The notes beneath the pieces are model-generated. The model ran no database searches, had not been told where the DNA came from, and worked only from the letters and a program-made list of their open reading frames with translations. Position numbers and translations under genes: made by a program. From Paraburkholderia phenazinium (GTDB lineage Bacteria; Pseudomonadota; Gammaproteobacteria; Burkholderiales; Burkholderiaceae), in assembly GCF_900142845.1 (NCBI RefSeq), contig NZ_FSRU01000002.1, forward strand, positions 2,852,001-2,916,000: a stretch of DNA of 64,000 bases, in the 5' to 3' direction. Numbering within the stretch: the first letter of the stretch is position 1; each line of letters starts with the position of its first letter. This document shows, in pieces, positions 38,690 through 47,637 of this stretch.

Positions 38690-40533
38690 ATCACTTTCCC
38701 AAACTGCTATCGTCGCAAATCGGCTTCGACGTCGCGCAAACGATGCTCGAAGGCTTCGACCGTCACTATCGAATCTTCCGCGACGCGGCGATCGGCGCGA
38801 AGGCGCTCTTCGAAGCCGGCGACTGGCATGGCCTGCAACGTCTGGCGCGGGAGCGCATTACTTCGTATGACGAACGGGTCGAGGAATGCGTCGAGCTGCT
38901 CGAAGACGAATACGACGCCGAAAATATCGACGACGAAGTCTGGCAGCAGATCAAGCTGCATTACATCGGCCTCCTGACCACGCACCGGCAGCCCGAGTGC
39001 GCGGAGACGTTCTTCAATTCGGTGTGTTGCAAGATCCTGCACCGCTCGTATTTCAACAACGACTTCATCTTCGTGCGGCCCGCCATCTCGACCGAATACA
39101 TCGAGAACGACGAGCCCGCTGCCAAGCCGACTTACCGCGCGTATTACCCCGGCAAGGAAGGACTCGCCGCGACGCTCGAGCGCATCGTCACGAACTTCCA
39201 GCTCGAGCCGCCGTTCGAAGACCTGCAGCGCGATGTCGGTTGCGTGATGCAAGCCATCGAAGACGCGTTCGGCACGTTCACTGAAGCTGCCAACTTCCAG
39301 ATTCACGTGCTGTCGTCGCTGTTCTACCGGAACAAGTCGGCGTATATCGTCGGCCGCATCATCAACGGCGATTCGCTGCTGCCGTTTGCGGTGCCGCTGC
39401 GTCATGTGAAGCCCGGGCTGCTCGCGCTCGATACCGTGCTGCTCAAGCGCGACCAGTTGCTGATCATCTTCAGCTTCTCGCACTCGTATTTTCTGGTGGA
39501 CATGGAAGTGCCGTCCGCTTACGTCGAATTTCTCGGCACCATCATGCCGGGCAAGCCGAAGGCGGAAATCTATACCTCGGTGGGCTTGCAGAAGCAGGGC
39601 AAGAATCTGTTCTATCGCGACCTGCTGCACCACCTGTCGCATTCGAGCGATCCGTTCATCATCGCGCCCGGCATCAAGGGGCTGGTGATGCTGGTGTTCA
39701 CGCTGCCGTCGTTCCCTTACGTATTCAAGCTGATCAAGGACAACTTCCCGCCGCCGAAAGAAACCACGCGCGCGCTGATCCAGAGCAAGTATCAGCTCGT
39801 CAAACGGCACGACCGCCTGGGGCGCATGGCCGACACGCTGGAATATTCGAGCGTAGCGTTGCCGCTGGCGCGGCTCGACGAAGCGCTGCTGCGCGAACTC
39901 GAAAAGGAAGTGCCGTCGATGATCGAATACGAGGGCGATAACCTCGTGATCCGCCATCTGTACATCGAACGCCGCATGGTGCCGCTCAACCTCTACCTGC
40001 AAAACGGCAGTGACGAGGACGTCGAGCACGGCATCAAGGAATACGGCGAAGCGGTGAAGGAACTGATGCAGGCGAACATCTTCCCCGGCGACATGCTGTA
40101 CAAGAACTTCGGCGTAACGCGTCATGGCCGTGTCGTGTTCTACGACTACGATGAGATCGAGTACCTGACCGATTGCAACGTGCGCGCCGTGCCGCCGCCG
40201 CGCAACGAGGAAGACGAGTTGTCCGGCGAGCCGTGGTATTCGGTCGGCCCGCACGACATCTTCCCGGAGACTTACGGCACCTTTCTGCTCGGCGACCCGC
40301 GTGTGCGCCGCGCCTTCATGCAGCACCACGCAGACTTCTTCGATCCCGCGCTGTGGCAACGGCATAAGGATCACTTACTGAAAGGCGAACTGCCCGACTT
40401 CTTTCCCTACGACAGCAGCGTGCGCTTTTGCACCCGCTACCCGGAGCGCTTCGCGCCCGTGGCCGATGCGGATGCCACCGGCAATGCCAACGACACAACG
40501 GCAGCGCGCCAACCTGCTGCGCGCGCGGCGTGA
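38686..40533 (+). CDS. aceK: Isocitrate dehydrogenase kinase/phosphatase
   Basis: A bifunctional enzyme that phosphorylates and dephosphorylates isocitrate dehydrogenase, switching flux between the TCA cycle and glyoxylate bypass. The 615-residue length fits the family (about 580-600), with an Ala/Thr-rich tail of 20 residues. Characteristic parts are [18 protein letters not shown], the ATP-binding region [26 protein letters not shown] divided over 325-355, and [21 protein letters not shown] [13 protein letters not shown] near 485-497. It lies behind the MerR gene, not next to aceBA. Confidence 0.96.
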   Translation: MNHFPKLLSSQIGFDVAQTMLEGFDRHYRIFRDAAIGAKALFEAGDWHGLQRLARERITSYDERVEECVELLEDEYDAENIDDEVWQQIKLHYIGLLTTHRQPECAETFFNSVCCKILHRSYFNNDFIFVRPAISTEYIENDEPAAKPTYRAYYPGKEGLAATLERIVTNFQLEPPFEDLQRDVGCVMQAIEDAFGTFTEAANFQIHVLSSLFYRNKSAYIVGRIINGDSLLPFAVPLRHVKPGLLALDTVLLKRDQLLIIFSFSHSYFLVDMEVPSAYVEFLGTIMPGKPKAEIYTSVGLQKQGKNLFYRDLLHHLSHSSDPFIIAPGIKGLVMLVFTLPSFPYVFKLIKDNFPPPKETTRALIQSKYQLVKRHDRLGRMADTLEYSSVALPLARLDEALLRELEKEVPSMIEYEGDNLVIRHLYIERRMVPLNLYLQNGSDEDVEHGIKEYGEAVKELMQANIFPGDMLYKNFGVTRHGRVVFYDYDEIEYLTDCNVRAVPPPRNEEDELSGEPWYSVGPHDIFPETYGTFLLGDPRVRRAFMQHHADFFDPALWQRHKDHLLKGELPDFFPYDSSVRFCTRYPERFAPVADADATGNANDTTAARQPAARAA

Positions 40534-40616
40534 ACGAGCATGACTTCCGTTCACCGTCCGCCCCTCCTGTAACGACACCGACCAGTCCAACGGTCCAGCA
40601 ACCGACCCGACGCACC

Positions 40617-41393
40617 ATGACCTCAAACGCCTCTGCTCTACCCAATCCGCTTGCGCATCTGTTCGACAACAACGACAAGTGGGTGACGCGCAAACTGTCC
40701 GAGGATCCGGAGTATTTCTCGCGCCTCGCCGACCAGCAGACGCCCGAATACCTGTGGATCGGCTGCTCGGATTCGCGCGTGCCGGCCAACCAGATCATCG
40801 GCCTGCCGCCGGGCGAAGTGTTCGTACACCGGAACATCGCGAACGTCGTGGTGCACACCGATCTGAACTGCCTGTCGGTGATCCAGTTCGCGGTCGACCT
40901 GCTGAAGGTCAAGCACATCATGGTGGTCGGCCACTATGGCTGTTCCGGCGTCGCCGCGGCGCTGCACGGCCGCCGTGTGGGCCTCGCGGATAACTGGCTG
41001 CATCACGTGCAGGACGTGCGCACCAAGCATGCGGCGCTGCTCGAGGAGTGGCCGATGGGCGAGGCGCGTCACCGCCGCCTGGTCGAACTGAACACGATCG
41101 AACAGGTCGTCAACGTCTGCCGTACCACCATCGTCAACGACGCGTGGGCGCGCGGCCAGGAACTGACTGTGCACGGCTGGGCCTACGGCGTGCACGACGG
41201 CAAGGTGCGCAATCTGGGCATGATGATCGGCGCGCCGGGCGAGCTCGATGAAACGTATACGCGGTGCGTGGCAGCCGTCTCGGCGGGCGGCGCGCACAAG
41301 ACAGACAACGACGTGGTCGCCGCCGATGCGGCCAGGCTCGGCGATGTGCCGGCTGTCGTCGCAGGTGTGATCAAGGAGCTAAAACATGAGTGA
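40617..41393 (+). CDS. can: Beta-class carbonic anhydrase
   Basis: A 258-residue zinc enzyme converting CO2 to bicarbonate, needed by carboxylases. Zinc ligands C50, D52 (with R54), H106 and C109 are visible in IGCSDSRVP and VVGHYGCSGV. The ATG at 40617 gives the standard start. It overlaps the thiolase gene by 8 bases. In related bacteria it sits in the leucine-catabolism block, where methylcrotonyl-CoA carboxylase consumes bicarbonate. Confidence 0.95.
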   Translation: MTSNASALPNPLAHLFDNNDKWVTRKLSEDPEYFSRLADQQTPEYLWIGCSDSRVPANQIIGLPPGEVFVHRNIANVVVHTDLNCLSVIQFAVDLLKVKHIMVVGHYGCSGVAAALHGRRVGLADNWLHHVQDVRTKHAALLEEWPMGEARHRRLVELNTIEQVVNVCRTTIVNDAWARGQELTVHGWAYGVHDGKVRNLGMMIGAPGELDETYTRCVAAVSAGGAHKTDNDVVAADAARLGDVPAVVAGVIKELKHE

Positions 41394-42591
41394 GACAAAG
41401 CGTGACAAGCTGGCCGATCCGATCGTGATCGTTTCGGTCGCCCGTACCCCGATGGCCGCGTTTCAAGGCGATTTCGCCACGCTGACCGCGCCGCAACTCG
41501 GCGCCATCGCGATCGAAGCCGCCGTGCGGCGCGCGGGCCTGACGCCCGCTCAGATCGACGAGGTTGTGATGGGCTGCGTGCTGCCGGCCGGTCTCGGCCA
41601 GGCGCCGGCTCGCCAGGCGGCGCTCGGCGCCGGCCTGCCGCTCGCCACAGGCAGCACGACCGTGAACAAGATGTGCGGCTCCGGCATGCGCGCGGCGATG
41701 TTCGCGCACGACATGCTGGCCGCGGGTTCGGTGGACGTGATCGTCGCCGGCGGCATGGAAAGCATGACCAATGCGCCGTACCTGCTGCCCAAGGCGCGTG
41801 GCGGCATGCGCATGGGCCACGGCCAGGTGATCGACCATATGTTCTACGACGGTCTCGAAGACGCCTACGAAAAGGGCCGTCTGATGGGCACCTTCGCCGA
41901 AGAATGCGCGGCGTCGTTCGACTTCACCCGTGAGGCGCAGGACGCCTTCGCGGTGGAATCGCTCAAGCGCGCCAAGCGCGCCAACGAAGACGGCGCGTTC
42001 GCATGGGAGATCGCGCCGGTCAAGGTGGAGAGCCGCAAGGGCGACGTGACGATCGAGCGCGATGAACAGCCGTTCAAGGCGAACCTCGACAAGATCGCCA
42101 CGCTCAAGCCTGCCTTCAGCAAAACCGGCACGGTGACGGCCGCGAACTCGTCGTCGATTTCGGACGGCGCGGCCGCGCTCGTGATGATGCGCGAATCGAC
42201 CGCGAAGGAGTTGGGCGTCGAACCGCTTGCCCGCGTGGTCGGTCATTCGACCTTCGCTCAGGAGCCGGCGAAATTCACCACCGCGCCGGTCGGTGCGATC
42301 CGCAAACTGTTCGAGAAGAACGGCTGGCGCGCGGACGAAGTCGATCTGTATGAGGTGAACGAAGCGTTTGCCGTGGTCACGATGGCCGCGATGAAGGAGC
42401 ACCGTCTGCCGCACGAGAAGGTCAACGTGAATGGCGGCGCGTGTGCGTTGGGTCATCCTATTGGCGCTTCGGGCGCACGCATTCTGGTGACGTTGATTGG
42501 CGCGCTGAAGCATCGCGGACTGAAGCGCGGCGTGGCGACGCTGTGCATCGGCGGCGGCGAAGCCACCGCGATGGGGATTGAACTGGTGTAA
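41386..42591 (+). CDS. Acetyl-CoA C-acyltransferase (thiolase)
   Basis: A 401-residue thiolase II catalysing the reversible condensation or cleavage of acetoacetyl-CoA-type substrates. The acylation Cys is C97 in NKMCGSGMR, the NEAFA motif (NEAFAVV) and GHPIGASGAR carry the other active residues, and the second Cys is in TLCIGGGEA. The start overlaps the carbonic anhydrase stop by 8 bases. It would finish leucine/isovalerate breakdown after HMG-CoA lyase, or work in PHB metabolism. Confidence 0.94.
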   Translation: MSETKRDKLADPIVIVSVARTPMAAFQGDFATLTAPQLGAIAIEAAVRRAGLTPAQIDEVVMGCVLPAGLGQAPARQAALGAGLPLATGSTTVNKMCGSGMRAAMFAHDMLAAGSVDVIVAGGMESMTNAPYLLPKARGGMRMGHGQVIDHMFYDGLEDAYEKGRLMGTFAEECAASFDFTREAQDAFAVESLKRAKRANEDGAFAWEIAPVKVESRKGDVTIERDEQPFKANLDKIATLKPAFSKTGTVTAANSSSISDGAAALVMMRESTAKELGVEPLARVVGHSTFAQEPAKFTTAPVGAIRKLFEKNGWRADEVDLYEVNEAFAVVTMAAMKEHRLPHEKVNVNGGACALGHPIGASGARILVTLIGALKHRGLKRGVATLCIGGGEATAMGIELV

Positions 42592-42681
42592 AGCGTGACG
42601 TGTGCGCCCCGCTCGTCGTGCGCGGCACGAACGGGCACGGCGCATGCGGTGCACGCATGCATGGAATCATGAGGTGATCGA

Positions 42682-43359
42682 ATGAAAACAGTGTTGATCG
42701 TAGGGGCGTCGCGTGGCATCGGCCGCGAGTTTGCGCGCCAGTACAAACACGCCGGCTGGCGCGTGCTCGCCACGGCGCGCGACGAGGCGGCGCTCGAAGC
42801 ACTGGAGGCGCTCGGTGCCGAGACGTTCTCGCTCGACGTCACCTCACAGACGGAAATTGCCGCGCTCGGCTGGAAGCTCGACGGCGAGCGGCTGGATGCG
42901 GCGATTGTCGTCTCGGGTGTCTACGGTCCACGCACGGACGGCATCGAAACCGTCAGCGCCGAAGACTTCGACGAGGTCATGGTGACCAACGTCCGCGGCC
43001 CGATGCAACTGCTGCCAATCCTGCTGCCGCTCGTCGAAGACGCCAACGGCGTGCTCGCGGTGCTATCGAGCAAGATGGGCAGCATCACCGAGGCGACCGG
43101 CACCACCGGCTGGCTGTATCGCGTGAGCAAGGCGGCGCTGAACGACGCGCTGAAGATCGCCTCGTTGCAGACGCGGCGGGCTGCCTGCGTCGCGCTGCAT
43201 CCGGGCTGGGTCCGCACCGACATGGGCGGCGCCGAGGCGGCGATCGATCCCGAGCGCAGCGTGAGCGGCATGCGCCAGGTGCTGGCCCAGGCGGCGGCCG
43301 CGCGCGAATCGTTCAACGGCAGCTTCTATCAATACGACGGCACCGCGCTCGACTGGTAA
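42682..43359 (+). CDS. SDR family oxidoreductase (CsgA-like)
   Basis: A 225-residue short-chain dehydrogenase with GASRGIG (8-14), a serine in VLSSKMGS and the active pair Y-R-V-S-K in WLYRVSKAALN. The short length and C-terminal NGSFYQYDGTALDW fit the C-factor/sniffer-like SDR group. It follows the thiolase by 90 bases and ychJ comes 6 bases later. The substrate is unknown. Confidence 0.9.
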   Translation: MKTVLIVGASRGIGREFARQYKHAGWRVLATARDEAALEALEALGAETFSLDVTSQTEIAALGWKLDGERLDAAIVVSGVYGPRTDGIETVSAEDFDEVMVTNVRGPMQLLPILLPLVEDANGVLAVLSSKMGSITEATGTTGWLYRVSKAALNDALKIASLQTRRAACVALHPGWVRTDMGGAEAAIDPERSVSGMRQVLAQAAAARESFNGSFYQYDGTALDW

Positions 43360-43365
43360 GGATCA

Positions 43366-43818
43366 ATGTCCCCCTCTTTGTTGACGACGCAACGACCGTC
43401 CGAGTGCCCCTGTGGCGGCGCTGCGGCGAACCTTCGCAGCGGTGCGAAGCCGCCCCGCTTCGCGCTTTGCTGTGGCCGTTATATCGACGGCGGCGAAGCC
43501 GCGCCCACGGCGCTCGAACTGATGCGCTCGCGCTATAGCGCGTATGTGCTCGGCGCGAGCGACTATCTGCGCGCAACGTGGGCGCCGCAGACATGCCCGG
43601 CCGATCTCGACGCCAACCCCGACGCGCCCGATGCACCACGCTGGCTAGGTCTGCAGATCAAACGCTTCGCCGCGCAAGACGAGACCCACGCCGAGGTCGA
43701 ATTCGTCGCACGATATAAAGTCGGCGGCCGCGCTCACCGGTTGCAGGAACTGAGCCGCTTCGTTCGCGGCGACGATGGCCGCTGGCGCTACGTCGACGGC
43801 GACGTCAGCGAGACCTAG
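43366..43818 (+). CDS. YchJ family protein
   Basis: A 150-residue YchJ-type protein with N-terminal Cys pairs (CPCGG near 17-21 and LCCGRYIDGG near 34-43), a SEC-C-like zinc motif, followed by an NTF2-like domain (LMRSRYSAYVLGASDYLRATW). YchJ proteins have been described as zinc-binding quality-control factors but the exact role is open. It starts 6 bases after the SDR stop. Confidence 0.9.
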   Translation: MSPSLLTTQRPSECPCGGAAANLRSGAKPPRFALCCGRYIDGGEAAPTALELMRSRYSAYVLGASDYLRATWAPQTCPADLDANPDAPDAPRWLGLQIKRFAAQDETHAEVEFVARYKVGGRAHRLQELSRFVRGDDGRWRYVDGDVSET

Positions 43819-44418
43819 AGGCATCGCCATCGACGACACGCGGTAAGGGTTTGAAAGGCTTCCGCGCTGTTGTCACACGATTAATCGCGCGTTCACATAT
43901 GCCCCTCAAAATGGCGCTGGGACGTGTGTTGGCTGTCTACCACATTGGCCGTATCGGTCATTTCTCCCGCCCTCCCCGCGCTGCAAGATGCACGCGGGGA
44001 TTCGGCGCGTCCGTCACGTGTCGAGCACTGCGAATTTTTTGTCGCGGGTTCTCCTTAATTGCACAAACACAAATTGTCGTGCCAGGATCGGCCTGTAGGT
44101 TTTGTAGCGACACGTTGTGAGGGTGCGGTCCAAACCGTCCCCACAAAGATGAGCAAAAGCAGCGCCGGCTCCTGATACCTCGCGTTTCGACGGCTGCTTC
44201 CTGTGCATCGTGTGCCGCTCATCATCGGCGCGTGGGGTCGCGTCGGCCAGCTGGTGGGTTATCCCGTGCGATCTCGATCGGCGTGTGTGCGCTCAGCGCG
44301 CAACGCACGCGAGTGTCTTTTTGTGCCGCAAATCTTGCCGAAAGGCAGTTGTCAGCGAAACGCAAAAGACAGCAGACGATGCAGGTTTTAAGGACGTACT
44401 TCAAGGTAGGTGCTGCGA
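43819..44418. other. 600-base intergenic region without a gene
   Basis: No convincing coding frame on either strand. It includes a 7-base GC stem (43974-43980 and 43993-43999) with a TGCA extension inside, a T-rich patch near 44035-44060, and several mixed AT-rich stretches. It probably holds the promoter of the downstream secreted hydrolase; an unrecognised small RNA cannot be excluded. Confidence 0.5.
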
Positions 44419-45717
44419 ATGGGTTGCAGAAAGTTTCTGACGGTGGGTGCGATGGTGTGCGCGTGGGCGGGATGTGCCGCATCGTTTGCGCACGCCGATC
44501 CGCTGGCCGATTCGCAAGCAGGTCCACTGACGCGCGCCGAAGTGCCGCGCATCGCGCTGGACGACGACACTTACCTTCCCCGCGCCGGTCTCAACGAGCA
44601 GGTCATTCGCGTACCGGTGGACGCCGCCGGCACGATCACGCTTGAAACCACGGTTTACAAGCCCGACGGTCCGGGACCGTTCCCGATGATCGTCTTCAAC
44701 CACGGCAAGATGCCGGGTGACCCACGCATGCAGGCACGCAGCGATCCGCTGCCGTTCGCGCGCGAGTTCGTGCGGCGCGGCTACGTGGTGGTGGCGCCGA
44801 ACCGTCAGGGTTTCGCGCAATCGGGTGGCGCCTACGAGCAGGACGGTTGCGATGTCCAGCGTAATGGCCTGGGTCAGGCGGGCGATGTGGCTGCGACGGT
44901 TGAGTTCATGTCGAAGCAGCCTTATGTCGACGCGCAGCACATCGTCGTAGCGGGCACGTCGCATGGCGGTCTGGCGACGATGGCTTACGGTGTCGAGGCA
45001 GCGCCGGGCGTGCGGGCGCTCATCAATTTCTCCGGCGGCTTACGGCAGGACGCTTGTACCGACTGGCAGGGCAATCTCACGCATGCGTTTGGCGCGTATG
45101 GCGAGAAGACGAGTGTGCCGTCGCTGTGGCTGTATGGCGATAACGATTCGATCTGGTCGCAGCCTCTGGTCGCGAGCATGTATGCCGCGTATTCGGCGCA
45201 TGGGGCGAGTGCGAAGATGGTGGACTTCGGCACTTACAAGAACGATGCGCACCGGTTGGTTGGCGATCGCGATGGCGTGCGGGTGTGGTGGCCGGCTGTC
45301 GAGGCGTTCCTTGCACGGGTCGGGATGCCGACGGGTGTGCAGTATCGGGTCGAGGATCCGGCGCCGCCTAAGGCTAGTGGCTATGCGGCTTTGGATGCTG
45401 TTACCGCTGTGCCTTTTGTCGATGAGGCCGGGCGGAATGGGTATCGCAACTTCCTGCATCAGTATCCTAGTCGGGCTTTTGCTGTTTCCGATTCGGGGGC
45501 GTGGTCGTGGGCTGAGGGCGGGGATGATCCTATGTCTGTCGCTGTGGCTAATTGCCAGAAGCAGAGTTCCGATCCCTGCCGGTTGTATGCAGTCAATGAT
45601 GCTGTTGTCTGGAAGGATTCTTCTTCGCAGACGGCTAGTGCCAGTTCTGGTGATTCGGCTGGCTCCGCCGGTGGGAAGGGGGCGGAGGATAAGCGGGCTT
45701 TGGCTAGTCGGGAGTGA
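44419..45717 (+). CDS. Exported alpha/beta hydrolase
   Basis: A 432-residue exported hydrolase. The signal peptide spans 1-26 (AHA-DP), with a possible lipobox-like AWAGC before it. The nucleophile is S181 in AGTSHGG, with NHGKMPGD as the oxyanion region, an aspartate in YGDNDSIW and a His in NDAHRLVGD, as in dienelactone-hydrolase relatives. The C-terminal 100 residues form an extra domain with two Cys and a Ser/Ala tail. Codons in the last 120 residues drift to T- and G-ending forms, unlike the start of the gene. It stands alone next to the repeat island. Confidence 0.85.
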   Translation: MGCRKFLTVGAMVCAWAGCAASFAHADPLADSQAGPLTRAEVPRIALDDDTYLPRAGLNEQVIRVPVDAAGTITLETTVYKPDGPGPFPMIVFNHGKMPGDPRMQARSDPLPFAREFVRRGYVVVAPNRQGFAQSGGAYEQDGCDVQRNGLGQAGDVAATVEFMSKQPYVDAQHIVVAGTSHGGLATMAYGVEAAPGVRALINFSGGLRQDACTDWQGNLTHAFGAYGEKTSVPSLWLYGDNDSIWSQPLVASMYAAYSAHGASAKMVDFGTYKNDAHRLVGDRDGVRVWWPAVEAFLARVGMPTGVQYRVEDPAPPKASGYAALDAVTAVPFVDEAGRNGYRNFLHQYPSRAFAVSDSGAWSWAEGGDDPMSVAVANCQKQSSDPCRLYAVNDAVVWKDSSSQTASASSGDSAGSAGGKGAEDKRALASRE

Positions 45718-45728
45718 TTGGTTTTTTT

Positions 45729-45890
45729 GCCTACGGCGGTGGCTGTGGTCCTGCGGTGTTGGCCTTTCCTTGCTTTGTTAGTGGTCTATTAGGTTCGCCC
45801 CTGTGCGGGGCAGCACTTACTTTCTTTGCCGCCGCAAAGAAAGTAAGCAAAGAAAGCGGGCTGCAACCGCTAGCCCGTAGTGAGCCATCT
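45729..45890 (+). repeat. Left arm of a long inverted repeat
   Basis: About 160 bases that reappear in inverted orientation at 46228-46304 plus 47542-47637. It includes a perfect 14-base stem-loop at 45816-45847 (TTACTTTCTTTG-type), and ends near the GTAGTGAGCCATCT stretch. No coding potential. The left arm is intact and shows what the right arm looked like before the IS insertion. Confidence 0.85.
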
Positions 45891-46227
45891 CTTGTGTGAC
45901 CCCGGAGCGGTCCGAGACGAGAGCATCCCTCGCACTACCCTCGTTCGTGGCAAAGCACTCATCCGCTCCAGCGTCGCGCTGCGCGCCCCGCCGTCGGGTA
46001 AATCTCTCCCCGCAAATTCCGCAGTAGTCCAAATGTTATTTGCGCTGCACACCCTTTCCTTGCGTGTCCCGCCAAGATAGATTCTTCAAACCTTCCTGCA
46101 CGCCCCGCCTTCCCCAGCAGACCGGTCCGCGACGCACTAGTGCGGAGTGGGATGGATGAGCCCTGTGTCACAGACGAGTGCGGTGCGAGAGAGGGTCTTG
46201 TCTTGGGCCGTTCCCCGTAGCAGCCCT
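45891..46227. other. Interior of the long-inverted-repeat element
   Basis: A 337-base spacer between the arms, GC-rich and without a convincing gene. It encodes no transposase, so the element is non-autonomous if it is mobile. Confidence 0.6.
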
Positions 46228-46304
46228 AGATGGCTCACTACGAGCTAGCGGTGTGAGCCCGCTTTCTTTGCTTACTTTCTTTGCGGCGGCAAAGAAAGTA
46301 AGTG
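46228..46304 (-). repeat. Right arm of the long inverted repeat, inner part
   Basis: Inverted copy of the inner half of the left arm, including a second 14-base stem-loop at 46271-46302. It is cut by the IS element after position 46304; the outer half continues at 47542. Confidence 0.85.
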
Positions 46305-46365
46305 TGTAGTGGTCCAATGACTCTGGACACCTCTAAAGGGGATAATTCTCCAACCGAGGTGAGAA

Positions 46366-46668
46366 ATGAGCAGACGGAACATAACTGACGAATTCAAGGC
46401 AGAAGCGGTGCAGCTGGTGGTTGCGCAGGGCTACTCGTTCGCGAAGGCCAGCGAAGCGCTAGGTGTTGGCGATACGGCGTTGCGGCGGTGGGTGGCGCAG
46501 TGGCGCGCCGAGCAGGTCCAGCCGCCGCGCACGCAGGTGCAGGTCAAAGCTGACCAGCGGCGTATCCGGGAGCTTGAGGCGCGGGTGGTCGAGCTTGAAC
46601 GTGAGCGCGACATACTAAAAAAGTCCACGGCCTTCTTCGTCAAGGAACTGGATCGCTCCTCGAAGTGA
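46366..46668 (+). CDS. IS3-family transposase OrfA
   Basis: A 100-residue DNA-binding half of the transposase. A helix-turn-helix (FKAEAVQLVVAQGYSFAKASEALGV divided from GDTALRRWVAQW) occupies 8-45, and a leucine-zipper-like coiled coil (RRIRELEARVVELERERDILKK) runs from about 65 to 86. It ends in LDRSSK. A slippery A-AAA-AAG at 46617-46623 lets ribosomes shift -1 into OrfB to make the full transposase. Confidence 0.93.
   Translation: MSRRNITDEFKAEAVQLVVAQGYSFAKASEALGVGDTALRRWVAQWRAEQVQPPRTQVQVKADQRRIRELEARVVELERERDILKKSTAFFVKELDRSSK
46617..46623 (+). promoter_or_regulatory. -1 ribosomal frameshift site A-AAA-AAG
   Basis: The heptamer is in the right phase relative to OrfA (codons AAA and AAG), and the -1 frame stays open into OrfB. 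This is the standard IS3-family arrangement for the OrfAB fusion. Confidence 0.85.
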
Positions 46669-47501
46669 TCCGTTCGCTGAAGAAGGCCTGGCCGGTGAGT
46701 CTGATGTGCAGGTTGCTGAAGGTGCCGCGAAGCAGCTACTACGCGTTCGCGGGACGGGTTTGCAAGCCGGCAGCTTCACCCGCGCTACTCAGAACTGTGC
46801 GCCAGATCCACAGCGAGAGCCGCAGCAGTTACGGCAGTCGCAGGATGGCGCGGGCGCTGCAGCAGCAAGGTCACGCGATCGGACGCTACCGGGCCCGTTC
46901 GCTGATGCGCGAGGCGCAACTGGCGGTGGCGCGACGGCGAACGCACCGCTATCGCAAGGCCGAAGGTGAAGCACTGGTGGCGCCCAACCTGCTGGAGCGC
47001 AAGTTCGAGCCGGGTGCGATCAACCGGGTATGGGCCGGTGACATTACGTATGTGAGAACGCGGCAGGGCTGGTCCTATCTGGCGATCGTGATGGATCTGC
47101 ATTCGCGTCGCATCGTGGGCTGGGCGTTTGCCTTGCAGGCGGATACCGAGCTGGTGATCCAGGCGCTACAGCAGGCCCGCAGCAGCCGGCGCCCAGCCCC
47201 CGGACTGATGTTCCACTCCGACCAGGGCTGCCAGTACACCAGCGAACGCTTCGTGAGTGATCTGAAGGCAAACGGGATGGTGCAGAGCATGAGCCGAAAG
47301 GGAAACTGCTGGGACAACGCGGTGGTCGAGCGCTTCTTCAGAAGCCTGAAGAGTGAATGGATCGGAGAACAGGAGTACTGCAGTCACGAACAGGCCCAGC
47401 GCGATATCGCGGGTTACGTGGCTGACTTTTACAACTACCGGCGCATCCATTCGGCGGCCAATGATTCGCCACCGGCGCGTTATGAGGCTTCTATTTACTG
47501 A
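46665..47501 (+). CDS. IS3-family transposase OrfB (DDE integrase core)
   Basis: A 278-residue catalytic half. The N-terminal HTH_21-like part is at 45-100, and the rve/DDE core shows the first Asp in VWAGDITYVRT, the second in FHSDQGCQYTS, and the Glu in WDNAVVERFFRSLKSEW. All three catalytic residues are present and the frame is unbroken. It is probably expressed mainly as a frameshift fusion with OrfA; a GTG overlaps the OrfA stop. Confidence 0.94.
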   Translation: MIRSLKKAWPVSLMCRLLKVPRSSYYAFAGRVCKPAASPALLRTVRQIHSESRSSYGSRRMARALQQQGHAIGRYRARSLMREAQLAVARRRTHRYRKAEGEALVAPNLLERKFEPGAINRVWAGDITYVRTRQGWSYLAIVMDLHSRRIVGWAFALQADTELVIQALQQARSSRRPAPGLMFHSDQGCQYTSERFVSDLKANGMVQSMSRKGNCWDNAVVERFFRSLKSEWIGEQEYCSHEQAQRDIAGYVADFYNYRRIHSAANDSPPARYEASIY

Positions 47502-47541
47502 AAACCCCTTTGTGGGTGTCCAAAGGGGCTTGACCACTACA

Positions 47542-47637
47542 GTGCCGCCCCGCACAGGGGCGACACTAATAGACCGATAAGAATACAAGGAAAGGCCAAC
47601 ACCACAGGAACGACAACCAAAAAGAGGCCGCCGCAGG
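47542..47637 (-). repeat. Right arm of the long inverted repeat, outer part
   Basis: Continuation of the right arm after the IS. It matches the outer half of the left arm in inverted orientation (GCCCCGCACAGGGGCGA, then GGAAAGGCCAACACCACAGG). It begins with the GTG duplicated on insertion. Confidence 0.85.

Larger units (their letters stand above)
46305..47541 (+). mobile_element. IS3-family insertion sequence (1237 bp)
   Basis: Complete element with terminal inverted repeats that share TGTAGTGGTC at both ends and further matches inward (GGACACC, AAAGGGG). A 3-bp direct repeat GTG flanks it (46302-46304 and 47542-47544). The two overlapping transposase frames with a canonical slippery site between are intact, so it may be active. 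The uninterrupted left arm of the host repeat confirms the insertion point. Confidence 0.93.

Noticed and set aside
45880..46227. Short open frames inside the long-inverted-repeat element
   Set aside because: They lack ribosome sites and family features and run through repeat sequence, so they are not called genes.
45729..47637. CRISPR array
   Set aside because: The repeated segments are two inverted arms and stem-loops, not direct repeats with regular spacers; no cas genes are present.
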